This document shows positions 8,475 to 17,157 of a DNA stretch of 48,285 bases, one piece after another; within the stretch, counting starts at the first letter, position 1, and every line of letters begins with the position of its first letter. A program made the position numbers and the translations under genes. Origin of the DNA: an uncultured Alcaligenaceae bacterium (GTDB lineage: Bacteria > Pseudomonadota > Gammaproteobacteria > Burkholderiales > Burkholderiaceae_B). The notes below the pieces were generated by a model. It saw only the letters and a list, made by a program, of their open reading frames with translations. It did not search any database and was not told the DNA's origin. The stretch covers positions 1 through 48,285 of the forward strand of contig CALEQZ010000077.1 in the NCBI GenBank assembly GCA_937908115.1, in the 5' to 3' direction.

Positions 8475-8533
8475 CCGCCCATGACGGGCGGGGCCCGGCA
8501 CGGCTGCCTGCGCGCCGTCCACCGGACGGCGCG
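8475..8533 (+). terminator. Tandem hairpins between tsf and pyrH
   Basis: Two stems lie in the 127-bp gap: CCGCCC/GGGCGG at 8475-8480 and 8486-8491 with loop ATGAC, and a stronger 10-bp perfect stem CGCGCCGTCC/GGACGGCGCG at 8511-8520 and 8524-8533 with loop ACC. No U-run follows directly; TGTCTGG and then CACTTTT lie downstream. They may terminate, attenuate or act as RNA processing sites between tsf and pyrH. Confidence 0.5.
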
Positions 8534-8578
8534 TGTCTGGCTTACACTTTTCGTCGGCCTCCACTCCAGGATATCCGC

Positions 8579-9295
8579 ATGAGCGGCAGATCATACAAAC
8601 GGGTTCTTCTGAAGCTTTCCGGCGAAGCGCTGATGGGCGAGGATGCCTACGGCATCAACCGTGCCACCATCGTGCGCATGACCGAGGAAATCGCCGACGT
8701 CGTCGCGCTGGGCGTGGGCCTGGCGATCGTCATCGGCGGCGGCAACATCTTCCGCGGGGTCGCGCCCGGTGCGCAGGGCATGGACCGCGCCACCGCCGAC
8801 TACATGGGCATGATGGCCACCATCATGAATGCGCTCGCCCTGCAGGATGCGCTCAAGCACCGCGGCGTCGACACGCGGGTGCAATCGGCGCTGAACATCG
8901 AGCAGGTTGTCGAGCCCTACATTCGGCCCAAGGCGCTGCGCTACCTGGACGAAGGCAAGGTGGTGATCTTCGCCGCCGGCACGGGCAACCCGTTCTTTAC
9001 TACCGACACCGCCGCTGCGCTGCGCGGCGCCGAGGTGGGCGCCGAGATCGTGCTCAAGGCCACCAAGGTCGATGGCATTTACTCGGCCGACCCGAACAAG
9101 GATCCGACGGCCACGCGCTATTCGCGCATCAGCTTCGACGAAGCCATCATGCGCCGCCTGGAAGTCATGGATGCCACGGCGTTCGCACTGTGCCGCGACC
9201 AGAAACTGCCCATCAAGGTGTTTTCGATCAATAAGCCCGGCGCGCTCAAGCGCGTGGTCAGCGGCGAGGACGAAGGCACCTTGGTACACGTCTGA
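8579..9295 (+). CDS. pyrH: Uridylate kinase (UMP kinase)
   Basis: This 238-residue amino-acid-kinase-fold enzyme phosphorylates UMP to UDP. It begins MSGRSYKRVLLKLSGEAL, where LKLSGEAL is the phosphate-binding start of the family, and has VIGGGNIFRG, DRATADYMGMMATIMNALAL and GTGNPFFTTDTAAALRGAE, all typical of bacterial hexameric PyrH. The length matches E. coli PyrH (241). The start ATG at 8579 follows CCAGGATATCC. frr starts 12 bp after its stop, so the two genes are surely translated from one message. PyrH is cytoplasmic and is normally controlled by GTP and UTP. Confidence 0.97.
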   Translation: MSGRSYKRVLLKLSGEALMGEDAYGINRATIVRMTEEIADVVALGVGLAIVIGGGNIFRGVAPGAQGMDRATADYMGMMATIMNALALQDALKHRGVDTRVQSALNIEQVVEPYIRPKALRYLDEGKVVIFAAGTGNPFFTTDTAAALRGAEVGAEIVLKATKVDGIYSADPNKDPTATRYSRISFDEAIMRRLEVMDATAFALCRDQKLPIKVFSINKPGALKRVVSGEDEGTLVHV

Positions 9296-9307
9296 TAAGG
9301 AACTGTC

Positions 9308-9868
9308 ATGAGCGTTGCTGACATCAGGAAATCCGCCGAAACACGGATGGCCAAGTCGATCGAGACCCTGAAGGTCAATCTCGCCAAGATACGCACCGGG
9401 CGCGCCCATGCCGGTATCCTGGATCACGTCCAGGTCGAGTACTACGGCTCGCCGGTGCCGATCAGCCAGGTCGCCAACGTCAGCGTGGTCGACGCCCGCA
9501 CGCTGAGCGTGCAGCCCTGGGAAAAGAACATGGTCGGCCCGATCGACAAGGCGATCCGCGAATCCGACCTCGGGCTGAATCCACAATCGATGGGCGACAG
9601 CATCCGCGTGCCCATGCCGCCGCTGACCGAAGAGCGCCGCCGCGACCTGACCAAGGTGGTCAAGGCCGAGGGCGAAGAAGCCAAGGTGGCGGTGCGCAAC
9701 CTGCGCCGCGATGCCAATGACGGGCTGAAGAAGCTGGTCAAGGAAAAGGCCATTTCCGAGGATGAAGAGCGCCGCGCCCAGGACGACATCCAGAAGCTGA
9801 CTGACCGCTTCGTCGCCGAGATCGACAAGCTGGTGGCCCAGAAAGAAGCCGAAATCATGAAGGTGTAG
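9308..9868 (+). CDS. frr: Ribosome recycling factor
   Basis: This 186-residue protein splits post-termination ribosomes with EF-G. It starts MSVADIRKSAETRMAKSIET and continues with LAKIRTGRAHAGILDHVQVEYYGSPVPISQVA in the family order (fragments KIRTGRAH and EYYG are diagnostic). The C-terminal half is the helical domain ending LVAQKEAEIMKV. A GGAAC ribosome binding site lies just before the ATG. Length matches the family (185). It is co-transcribed with pyrH; uppS follows after 49 bp that contain a perfect small hairpin. Confidence 0.97.
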   Translation: MSVADIRKSAETRMAKSIETLKVNLAKIRTGRAHAGILDHVQVEYYGSPVPISQVANVSVVDARTLSVQPWEKNMVGPIDKAIRESDLGLNPQSMGDSIRVPMPPLTEERRRDLTKVVKAEGEEAKVAVRNLRRDANDGLKKLVKEKAISEDEERRAQDDIQKLTDRFVAEIDKLVAQKEAEIMKV

Positions 9869-9875
9869 GACGTGG

Positions 9876-9893
9876 GCGGACCATTTGGTCCGC
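9876..9893 (+). terminator. Small perfect hairpin between frr and uppS
   Basis: GCGGACC (9876-9882) and GGTCCGC (9887-9893) pair perfectly around ATTT; the loop A and T can extend the stem. TTCGTCC follows, so there is no real U-tract. It lies 8 bases after the frr stop and 25 before the uppS ATG, where it could act as a weak terminator or mRNA end-protecting structure. Confidence 0.4.
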
Positions 9894-9917
9894 TTCGTCC
9901 ATGCCCCAGGCGCAGCC

Positions 9918-10679
9918 ATGATGCCCAGTTCCACGCAAGCCATTCCCGAGACGGGCCCGATCCCGCGGCACGTTGCCATCATCATGGATGGCAATGGCCG
10001 TTGGGCGACCGCGCGCCACCTGCCGCGCACGGCCGGGCACGCCAAGGGCGTGCAGGCGGTGCGCCGCGTGGTGGAGTTTTGCGGCCGGCAGGGCGTGCAG
10101 TACCTGACGCTGTTTGCGTTCAGCTCCGAGAACTGGCGCCGTCCGGTCGACGAGGTCTCGCTGCTGATGCGGCTGTTCGTGCAGGCGCTCGAGCGCGAGG
10201 TGGACAAACTGGTGGAGCAGGGCGTGCGGCTGCACGTCATCGGCGACCTGTCGGCGTTCGAACCACGGTTGCAGGAGCTGATCGACCAGGCGCAGGCGCG
10301 CACGGCCGCCAATGACAAGCTGCACCTGACGATCGCGGCCAATTACGGTGGCCGCTGGGACATCCTGCAGGCCATCCGGCGCCTGCTGCGCGAGCGCCCG
10401 GACCTGGCCGAGCGACCGGACGAGGTGGACGAGTCGGTGTATGCGCCGTACCTGTCCATGGCCTGGGCGCCCGAGCCGGACCTGTTCATCCGTACCGGCG
10501 GCGAGCAGCGCATTTCCAACTTCCTGATCTGGCAGCTGGCGTACACCGAGCTGTATTTCAGCGACCATTACTGGCCCGACATGGGGCCCGAGCAAATGGC
10601 CGAGGCGTTTGCCTGGTACGGCGGGCGCGAGCGGCGCTTTGGCCGGACCAGCGCCCAGGTCGCCCAGCGCTCGCCCTAG
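9918..10679 (+). CDS. uppS: Undecaprenyl diphosphate synthase (cis-prenyltransferase)
   Basis: This ~253-residue enzyme adds isopentenyl units to farnesyl-PP to make the C55 lipid carrier for peptidoglycan and O-antigen. Motifs: HVAIIMDGNGRWAT with catalytic Asp24, GVQYLTLFAFSSENWRRP, and RTGGEQRISNFLIWQLAYTE near the C-terminus. I chose ATG 9918 (MMPSSTQAIP); the adjacent ATG at 9921 is equally possible, and an upstream TTG at 9885 falls inside the frr-uppS hairpin and is unlikely. The position between frr and cdsA is the conserved one. Confidence 0.95.
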   Translation: MMPSSTQAIPETGPIPRHVAIIMDGNGRWATARHLPRTAGHAKGVQAVRRVVEFCGRQGVQYLTLFAFSSENWRRPVDEVSLLMRLFVQALEREVDKLVEQGVRLHVIGDLSAFEPRLQELIDQAQARTAANDKLHLTIAANYGGRWDILQAIRRLLRERPDLAERPDEVDESVYAPYLSMAWAPEPDLFIRTGGEQRISNFLIWQLAYTELYFSDHYWPDMGPEQMAEAFAWYGGRERRFGRTSAQVAQRSP

Positions 10680-10723
10680 GGCAGGCGCCTGTCCGATAGC
10701 CGCACCGACGAGGAGACCGGCCC

Positions 10724-11578
10724 TTGCTGCGCCAGCGCATATTGACCGCCACCGTATTGTTGGCCGTGATCGCCGCGGCGCTGTCGGCCGCGTCGCCGTG
10801 GCCCTTCCTGGCGCTGTTGTCGGTGGCGGCTGGCTGCGCGCTCTGGGAATGGCTGAGGCTGACGGCATCGGCTGGGCCTGCCGCCGCGCTGGCCGGTGCC
10901 GCACTTGCTGCCCTGACCCTGGTCCAAGGCCATCTCTGGACGGGTGCCTCGGATCCGGGCACGGCCCTGGCCTCGTACGGATTGGCGATGCGCGTGCTGT
11001 TGCCGCTGGTGTGCGCGGCCTGGCTGCTGGGCGGACCGGCGCTGCTGGTTTTCGGCCGCACTGGAGCGCCGGCGCGCAGCCCCGTGCTGTCATTGGCCGC
11101 GCTGCCGGCGCTGTATTGCACGTGGGCCGCGTTGGCGCTGCTTTTCCTGGGGCGGGGGGCCGTTTTCGTCGTCTCGCTGCTGGCGTTGGTTTGGGTCGCC
11201 GATATCGCCGCCTACTTCGTCGGGCGCGCCATCGGCCGCCGCAAGCTCGCGCCGCGCATCAGCCCGGGCAAGAGCGTGGAAGGCGCCGTTGCCGGCATTG
11301 CGGCGGCCGTGGCCTGGGTGATGCTCTCGGCACAGTGGCCGGGCAGCTATGGCCACGCGCTGGTCGCCGCCTGGGGCGGCGCGCTGGCTGCGGCGCTGGC
11401 CGCGCTGCTGGGCGCCGTCTCCATCGTCGGGGACCTCTTCGAATCCATGCTCAAGCGCCGTGCCGGGCGCAAGGATTCGAGCAACCTGCTGCCCGGGCAC
11501 GGCGGCGTGCTGGACCGCATCGACGCGGTGCTCCCCGTGGCGCCGCTGGGGCTATTGCTGGTGGGGGTGGCGTTTTGA
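10724..11578 (+). CDS. cdsA: Phosphatidate cytidylyltransferase CdsA
   Basis: This 284-residue integral membrane enzyme makes CDP-diacylglycerol from CTP and phosphatidic acid, the precursor of all phospholipids. It has about eight hydrophobic segments and the family signature near the C-terminus: SMLKRRAGRKDSSNLLPGHG followed by GVLDRIDAVLP. The start is a TTG at 10724 with GAGGAG at 10710-10715 at good spacing; no ATG is available nearby. dxr starts 8 bp after its stop. The high alanine/leucine content reflects the membrane helices. Confidence 0.94.
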   Translation: MLRQRILTATVLLAVIAAALSAASPWPFLALLSVAAGCALWEWLRLTASAGPAAALAGAALAALTLVQGHLWTGASDPGTALASYGLAMRVLLPLVCAAWLLGGPALLVFGRTGAPARSPVLSLAALPALYCTWAALALLFLGRGAVFVVSLLALVWVADIAAYFVGRAIGRRKLAPRISPGKSVEGAVAGIAAAVAWVMLSAQWPGSYGHALVAAWGGALAAALAALLGAVSIVGDLFESMLKRRAGRKDSSNLLPGHGGVLDRIDAVLPVAPLGLLLVGVAF

Positions 11579-11586
11579 GCGGGATC

Positions 11587-12783
11587 ATGCACGTGACCGT
11601 GTTGGGCTCGACCGGCTCGATCGGTGTGAGCACGCTGGACGTGATCGCCCGCCATCCGGACCGGCTGGCCGTGCACGCCCTGACCGCGCGCAGCCGCATG
11701 GAGCTGCTGGCCCAGCAGGCTGCGCGGCATCGCGCGCCGGTGGTCGTGGTGCCCGACGATGCGGCGCGCGCCCGCTTCGTGGCCGCGTGGCCGGACGGCG
11801 CCGGCCAGCTGCCCGAGATCCGCGTCGGGGCCGAGGCGCTGGCGCAGACGGCCGCCGACCCGGACAGCCAGGCCGTAATGGCCGCCATCGTCGGCGCTGC
11901 GGGGCTGCCGTCGGCATTGGCGGCCGCGCGCGCCGGCAAGCGCGTGCTGCTGGCCAACAAAGAGGCGCTGGTGGCCGCCGGCCCGGTGTTCATGCGCGCC
12001 GTGCGCGAGTCCAAGGCCGAGCTGCTGCCCATAGACAGCGAGCACAACGCCATTTTCCAGTGCCTGCCACACGGCTCGCGCGCCAGCGCGCCGCAGGCGC
12101 CGGCCCCTGGCGTGCGTCGCCTGGTGCTGACCGCTTCGGGCGGACCCTTCCGCACCCGCGACTGGGAGGAGCTGCACGCGGTCACGCCTGACCAGGCCTG
12201 CGCCCATCCCAACTGGAGCATGGGGCGCAAAATTTCGGTGGATTCGGCCACGATGTTCAACAAAGGCCTGGAGGTGATCGAGGCGCATTGGCTGTTTGCC
12301 ATGCCGCCGGCCCGCATCGAGGTCCTGGTGCATCCGCAAAGCGTCGTGCATTCCATGGTCGAGTATGAAGACGGCTCGGTGCTCGCGCAGCTCGGTCAGC
12401 CGGACATGCGCACGCCCATCGCCTATGGACTGGGCTTTCCGCACCGCTTGGACAGCGGGGTGGGGCCGCTGGATTTGGCGCGCCACGGCAGGCTGGATTT
12501 CGAGGCGCCGGATCCGCGCCGCTTCCCCTGCCTGGGGCTGGCATTCGCGGCCTTGCACGCCGGCCAGGCCGCCTGCATCGCATTGAACGCAGCCAACGAA
12601 GTCGCGGTCGAAGCCTTTTTGCAGGGCCGCCTGGGCTACACGCGCATTCCGGCGCTGGTCGACGCGGTGTTGCAGTGGCAGGCCGGCAGGCCCTCTGCTA
12701 CGCTGGAGACGCTCGACGACGTGCTTGCGCTGGACGCCGAGGCCCGGGCGCGCGCCCACGACGTCGCCGCCGCTGCCGCCTGA
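11587..12783 (+). CDS. dxr: 1-deoxy-D-xylulose 5-phosphate reductoisomerase
   Basis: This 398-residue NADPH enzyme converts DXP to MEP, the committed step of the non-mevalonate isoprenoid pathway that feeds uppS. The N-terminus is the nucleotide-binding VTVLGSTGSIGVSTLDV. NKEALV (124-129) follows; metal ligands Asp150 and Glu152 are in PIDSEHNAIFQ, and the third, Glu229, is in NKGLEVIEAHWLF. SMGRKISVDSATM is also present. I use ATG 11587; the frame stays open far upstream through cdsA, but that part has no Dxr homology. An in-frame TTG at 11575, overlapping the cdsA end, is a minor alternative. Confidence 0.96.
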   Translation: MHVTVLGSTGSIGVSTLDVIARHPDRLAVHALTARSRMELLAQQAARHRAPVVVVPDDAARARFVAAWPDGAGQLPEIRVGAEALAQTAADPDSQAVMAAIVGAAGLPSALAAARAGKRVLLANKEALVAAGPVFMRAVRESKAELLPIDSEHNAIFQCLPHGSRASAPQAPAPGVRRLVLTASGGPFRTRDWEELHAVTPDQACAHPNWSMGRKISVDSATMFNKGLEVIEAHWLFAMPPARIEVLVHPQSVVHSMVEYEDGSVLAQLGQPDMRTPIAYGLGFPHRLDSGVGPLDLARHGRLDFEAPDPRRFPCLGLAFAALHAGQAACIALNAANEVAVEAFLQGRLGYTRIPALVDAVLQWQAGRPSATLETLDDVLALDAEARARAHDVAAAAA

Positions 12784-12826
12784 GGCCCGTACCCAGCGCG
12801 GTCGCAGCCCAACAACCGGGACACCC

Positions 12827-14158
12827 ATGCTCTATACGCTGCTTGCCTTTGCCGTCGCACTGGGCCTGCTGATCACATTCCACGAACTCGGCCATTACTG
12901 GGTGGCGCGTGCCTGCGGGGTGCGGGTGCTGCGCTTTTCCGTGGGCTTTGGCCGCGTGCTGGTTCGCCGCGTGGACCGGCACGGCACCGAATGGGCGCTG
13001 TCGGCGATCCCCTTGGGCGGCTACGTCAAGATGCTGGATGACCCCGAGCCCGGCGCCAGCCCTGTAGAGGCCGCGCGCGCATTCAACCGGCAGCCGGTGG
13101 GCCGGCGAATGGCGATCGTCGCTGCCGGTCCGGTCTTCAATTTGGCGCTCGCCGCCTTGCTGTACGCGGGACTGAACGTCGCTGGCACCGAGGAGCCCGC
13201 GGCGGTGCTAGCCGAGCCCGCCGAAGGCACGCCGGCGGCGCGGGCCGGGCTGCGCCAGGGTGACCGCATCACCGCGGTAGGCGGTCGTGCCGTGGCTTCC
13301 TGGAACCAGGTGCGCTGGACGCTGCTCGATGCCGTCTCCGGCGGGGGCAGGGCGGTGCTGACGGTCCAGGGCGAGGACGGCCGCACGGCGCGCCGCGAGC
13401 TGGAGGTGCCGGCCGGCTTCGATCCGGCCGACGGGGATCCGCTTGCCGCGGCGGGATTGCGGCTGCGCGCGCCCAGCCCGGTCGTGCGTGAAGTGCTGCC
13501 GGGCGGTGCCGGGCAAGCGGCGGGCCTGGCCGCGGGCGATCGCATCCTGGCAGCCCAGGGCCGCGCCGGCCTGGATACGGCTGCCTTGGTCGAGCTCATC
13601 CGGCAGCATCCCGGCGAGCCCGTGACGTTGTCGCTGGCGCGCGGGGGCAGGCCGGTGTCGGTGACGCTCATCCCGCGCGCCGAGCCCGGGCCGGACGGCG
13701 CGGTCGTCGGCCGCATCGGCGTGCAACTGGGCAGCGAGCTCGAAATGGTCGAGATCCGGCATGGCCTGGCCGAAAGCCTTTGGCTGGGCGTGCAGCGCAC
13801 CGCCGACACCGCGTGGTTTTCGCTGCGCATGATGGGCCGCATGCTGGTCGGGCAGGCGTCCTGGCGCAACATCAGCGGGCCGGTGACGATTGCCGATTAC
13901 GCCGGCCAGACCGCGCGCATCGGCCTAGCCGCATACGTCGCGTTCCTGGCGCTTGTCAGCGTCAGCCTGGGCGTACTCAACCTGCTGCCGATCCCGCTGC
14001 TCGACGGCGGGCACCTGCTGTACTATCTGGTCGAAATCGTGCGGGGCAGCCCGCCGCCCGAGCGCTGGCTCGAAATCGGCCAGCGGGCAGGCCTGGGCAT
14101 CCTCGCCGGCCTGATGGGATTGGCGCTCTTTAACGACGTGGCTCGCCTTTTCACCTAA
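12827..14158 (+). CDS. rseP: RIP metalloprotease RseP (site-2 protease)
   Basis: This 443-residue inner-membrane zinc protease cleaves anti-sigma factors such as RseA and clears signal-peptide remnants. The first helix carries the zinc motif HELGH (residues 19-23); two PDZ domains follow in the periplasmic part (around AEGTPAARAGLRQGDRITAV and LPGGAGQAAGLAAGDRILAA); the C-terminal helix has NLLPIPLLDGGHLLYYLVEI with the second zinc-ligand motif. I chose ATG 12827; the upstream frame runs into dxr. It precedes bamA, linking outer-membrane stress control with outer-membrane protein assembly, as in most Proteobacteria. Confidence 0.95.
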   Translation: MLYTLLAFAVALGLLITFHELGHYWVARACGVRVLRFSVGFGRVLVRRVDRHGTEWALSAIPLGGYVKMLDDPEPGASPVEAARAFNRQPVGRRMAIVAAGPVFNLALAALLYAGLNVAGTEEPAAVLAEPAEGTPAARAGLRQGDRITAVGGRAVASWNQVRWTLLDAVSGGGRAVLTVQGEDGRTARRELEVPAGFDPADGDPLAAAGLRLRAPSPVVREVLPGGAGQAAGLAAGDRILAAQGRAGLDTAALVELIRQHPGEPVTLSLARGGRPVSVTLIPRAEPGPDGAVVGRIGVQLGSELEMVEIRHGLAESLWLGVQRTADTAWFSLRMMGRMLVGQASWRNISGPVTIADYAGQTARIGLAAYVAFLALVSVSLGVLNLLPIPLLDGGHLLYYLVEIVRGSPPPERWLEIGQRAGLGILAGLMGLALFNDVARLFT

Positions 14159-14177
14159 AGGCCTTGTGCCTTAAAAT
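14150..14177 (+). promoter_or_regulatory. Possible promoter before bamA
   Basis: TTCACC at 14150-14155, a 16-bp spacer and TAAAAT at 14172-14177 give 4 of 6 and 5 of 6 matches to the sigma-70 hexamers. It overlaps the last codons of rseP and would start transcripts about 30 bp before bamA. Confidence 0.35.
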
Positions 14178-14214
14178 CCCCCGCCATTTGGTCCCCTCCA
14201 AGGAATAGTCCAGG

Positions 14215-16515
14215 ATGACTTTCAGCCGGATGTTTTCGCGCAGCATGCGCGTTTTGCCCGGGTTCGTCGCCGCATTGACGATGCCCGTGGCCGCCCAGGC
14301 ATTCGAGCCTTTCGTCGTCCGGGACATCCGGGTCGAAGGCATCCAGCGCACCGACCCCGGCACGATCTTCAGCTACCTCCCGGTCAAGGTCGGCGATACG
14401 TTCACCGAAGACGATGCGTCGCAAGCCATCCGGCGCCTGTACGGCACCGGTTTTTTCCATGACGTGCGCATCCAGACCGAGGACAACGTGTTGGTCGTCG
14501 CGGTCCAGGAACGTCCCACCATCGCCTCGATCACCTTCAACGGCATGCGGGAGTTCGACGCCAAGACCATCACCGATTCGCTGCGCCAGGTGGGCTTTGC
14601 CGAAGGGCGGATCTTCGACCGCTCCATGCTCGAGCAGGCCGAGTTCGAGCTCAAGCAGCAATACCTGTCGCGTGGCAACTACGGTGTGGAGGTCACCTCC
14701 ACCGTCACGCCGCTGCCGCGCAACCGGGTCGGCGTGGCCTTCGACATCTTCGAAGGTGAGGTGGCCAAGATCCGCGAAATCCGCATCGTTGGCACCAAGG
14801 CGTTTTCCGAGGACGAGCTGCTCGACGAGATGCAGCTGACCACCCCCGGCTGGCTGACCTGGTACACGAATTCGGACAAGTACTCGCGCGAAAAGCTCGA
14901 GGGCGACATCGAGCGGCTACGCTCGTTCTACCTTGACCGCGGCTATCTCGAGGTGTCGATCGAGCCGCCGCAGGTGACGATTTCGCCGGACCGCCAGGAC
15001 ATCCACATCACGATCACGATCAACGAGGGCCAGCCCTACAAGGTCAAGAGCGTGAAGCTCGCCGGCGAGCTTCTCGGCCTGGACAAGGAAATCAGCGAAC
15101 TCATCCAGGTCAAGCCCGGCGAAACGTTCTCGGCCGCTGCGGCCAACGCCACGTCCACGGCGATCACCGATTACCTGGGCGAACTCGGCTACGCGTTCGC
15201 CAACGTCAACCCCAATCCGGTGCTCAACCGCGAAACCGGCGAGGCGGACCTGACCTTCTACGTCGACCCCAGCCGGCGCGTGTACGTGCGCCGCATCCAG
15301 ATCGGCGGCAATACGCGCACCCGTGACGAGGTGGTCCGCCGCGAGATGCGGCAGCAGGAAGCCGCGTGGTACAACGCCGGTGACATCAAGGCCTCGCGCG
15401 ACCGCATCGACCGCCTGGGCTATTTCAACGACGTCAATGTCAGCACCGAGCCGGTGCCGGGCTCACCCGACCAGGTCGACATCAACGTCGACGTCAAGGA
15501 AAAACCCACCGGGGTCATCAACCTCGGGGTGGGCTACGGCTCGACCGAAAGGGCGATCCTGTCGGCCGGCATCAGCGAGGACAACGTCTTCGGCAGCGGC
15601 ACCAACCTGACGCTGCAGGTCAACACCAGCCGCACCAACCGTGCGGCGGTGTTGTCGCATACCGATCCGTATTGGACCCGCGACGGCGTCAGCCGCACCA
15701 CGTCACTGTACTACCGGCAGACCGAGCCGTTCCTGAACAACGACGGTGACTACCGGGTCAAGACCATGGGCCTGGGGATGAACTTCGGCGTGCCGATCTC
15801 CGAGCACGACCGGATCTTCCTGGGCGCCAACCTCGAGCGCAACGACATCACCACCTATCGCGATTCGCCGCTGGCCTACGAGGAATTCGTCGAAGAGTAC
15901 GGCCGCAAGACCAATGCGGTGATCTTTTCGGCCGGCTGGTCCAAGGACACGCGCGACAGCGCGCTGGCGCCCACCCGCGGGTCGTACACGCGCCTGAAGG
16001 CCGACGTCTCGACCCTGGACCTCAAGTACTACATGCTGACCGCCCAGCAGCAGTACTACTGGCCCGTCGGCCGCGACTACACGCTGGCGCTCAACGGCAT
16101 GATCGACTATGGCAAAGGCTACGGCGGCCGCGAGTACCCGGTGATCAAGAACGTCTATGGCGGCGGCATGGGCACGGTGCGCGGCTATGATGGCGCCTCG
16201 CTCGGCCCGCGCGACGCGCGCACGGGCGACTACCTGGGCGGCTCCAAGCGCGTGGTCGGCAATGTCCAGTTCTACCTGCCCATCCCCGGCGCCAACCAGG
16301 ACCGCACGCTGCGCTGGTTCACCTTCGTCGACGCCGGGCAGGTGTACGGCAACCACGAGAACATCGACCTGGGTGACCTGCGCTATTCTGCCGGTGTCGG
16401 CTTGTCGTGGAACTCGCCGTTGGGGCCGCTGCAGATTTCCTACGCGCGTGCGCTCAACAAGAAGCCCGGCGACGACACACAAGCGTTCCAGTTCCAGATC
16501 GGGACCGGGTTCTGA
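14215..16515 (+). CDS. bamA: Outer-membrane protein assembly factor BamA
   Basis: This 766-residue Omp85 protein inserts beta-barrel proteins into the outer membrane. A signal peptide ends around PVAAQA|FEPFVV. Five POTRA repeats follow, beginning FVVRDIRVEGIQRTDPGTIF and including IREIRIVGTKAFSEDELL and VRRIQIGGNTRTRDEVVRRE. The C-terminal half is the 16-strand barrel, with the lid-loop motif VRGY in GMGTVRGYDGASLGPRD, and the protein ends in Phe (FQIGTGF), the outer-membrane C-terminal signature. Length is close to E. coli BamA (810). It sits between rseP and skp, the standard order. Confidence 0.96.
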   Translation: MTFSRMFSRSMRVLPGFVAALTMPVAAQAFEPFVVRDIRVEGIQRTDPGTIFSYLPVKVGDTFTEDDASQAIRRLYGTGFFHDVRIQTEDNVLVVAVQERPTIASITFNGMREFDAKTITDSLRQVGFAEGRIFDRSMLEQAEFELKQQYLSRGNYGVEVTSTVTPLPRNRVGVAFDIFEGEVAKIREIRIVGTKAFSEDELLDEMQLTTPGWLTWYTNSDKYSREKLEGDIERLRSFYLDRGYLEVSIEPPQVTISPDRQDIHITITINEGQPYKVKSVKLAGELLGLDKEISELIQVKPGETFSAAAANATSTAITDYLGELGYAFANVNPNPVLNRETGEADLTFYVDPSRRVYVRRIQIGGNTRTRDEVVRREMRQQEAAWYNAGDIKASRDRIDRLGYFNDVNVSTEPVPGSPDQVDINVDVKEKPTGVINLGVGYGSTERAILSAGISEDNVFGSGTNLTLQVNTSRTNRAAVLSHTDPYWTRDGVSRTTSLYYRQTEPFLNNDGDYRVKTMGLGMNFGVPISEHDRIFLGANLERNDITTYRDSPLAYEEFVEEYGRKTNAVIFSAGWSKDTRDSALAPTRGSYTRLKADVSTLDLKYYMLTAQQQYYWPVGRDYTLALNGMIDYGKGYGGREYPVIKNVYGGGMGTVRGYDGASLGPRDARTGDYLGGSKRVVGNVQFYLPIPGANQDRTLRWFTFVDAGQVYGNHENIDLGDLRYSAGVGLSWNSPLGPLQISYARALNKKPGDDTQAFQFQIGTGF

Positions 16516-16580
16516 GGCCATGCGCCGTTTGATGGCACAATATAAACCTTTGCCGTGACCAATTTCCCAGGTGAGATTTC

Positions 16581-17144
16581 ATGATGTCTGATTACGCACG
16601 CAAACCCTCCGCACGCCGGCAGGACAGGCGCGGTGCATGGCGCGGTCTGGGAACGGGCCTGCTGTCCGCTTTGGCGCTGGCCGGCGTGCTGGCGGCAGGG
16701 CCGGTACACGCGCAGGGCGCCAAGATCGGGTTCGTCAACACCGAGCGCATCCTGCGCGACTCGGGCCCGGCCCGGGCGGCGCAGGCCAAGATCGAGTCCG
16801 AATTCAAGCGCCGCGACGAGGAACTGCAGCGCCTGGCCAACAACCTGCGTGCGCAGGCAGAGAAGTTCGACAAGGACGCGCCGGTGCTGTCCGAATCCGA
16901 GCGCATCAAGCGCCAGCGCGAACTGTCGGCCCTGGACACCGAATTGCAACGCAAGCGCCGCGAATTCCAGGAAGACTTCAACCGTCGCCGCAACGAAGAA
17001 TTCTCGGCCATCGTCGAGCGCGCCAACGCCGCGATCCAGCGCATCGCCGAGCAAGGCAATTACGACCTGATCGTGCAGGACGCCGTGACGGTCAGCCCGC
17101 GCGTGGACATCACCGACCAGGTGATACAGGCGCTGGGCAAGTAA
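16581..17144 (+). CDS. skp: Periplasmic chaperone Skp/OmpH
   Basis: This 187-residue precursor is a holdase that keeps outer-membrane proteins soluble on the way to BamA. After an unusually long Arg-rich N-region (about 25 residues: KPSARRQDRRGAWRG) comes a hydrophobic core and a cleavage site at VHA|QGAKIGFVNTERIL. The mature part has the family core KIGFVNTERILRDSGPARAA and a long coiled-coil (residues 70-150, many Glu/Lys/Arg) that forms the tentacles of the trimer. Either Met1 or Met2 may be the start. The position between bamA and lpxD is conserved. Confidence 0.92.
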   Translation: MMSDYARKPSARRQDRRGAWRGLGTGLLSALALAGVLAAGPVHAQGAKIGFVNTERILRDSGPARAAQAKIESEFKRRDEELQRLANNLRAQAEKFDKDAPVLSESERIKRQRELSALDTELQRKRREFQEDFNRRRNEEFSAIVERANAAIQRIAEQGNYDLIVQDAVTVSPRVDITDQVIQALGK

Positions 17145-17157
17145 GGCCGCGGTTGCG

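Noticed and set aside
10609..11586. N-terminal extension of the dxr frame through cdsA
   Set aside because: The extension has no Dxr similarity and overlaps the well-supported cdsA. The Rossmann start VTVLGSTGSIG lies right after ATG 11587.
16541..16546. TATAAA before skp as a promoter -10
   Set aside because: No -35 hexamer at 16-18 bp; the only TTGATG is 6 bp away. It may be chance in an AT-richer gap.
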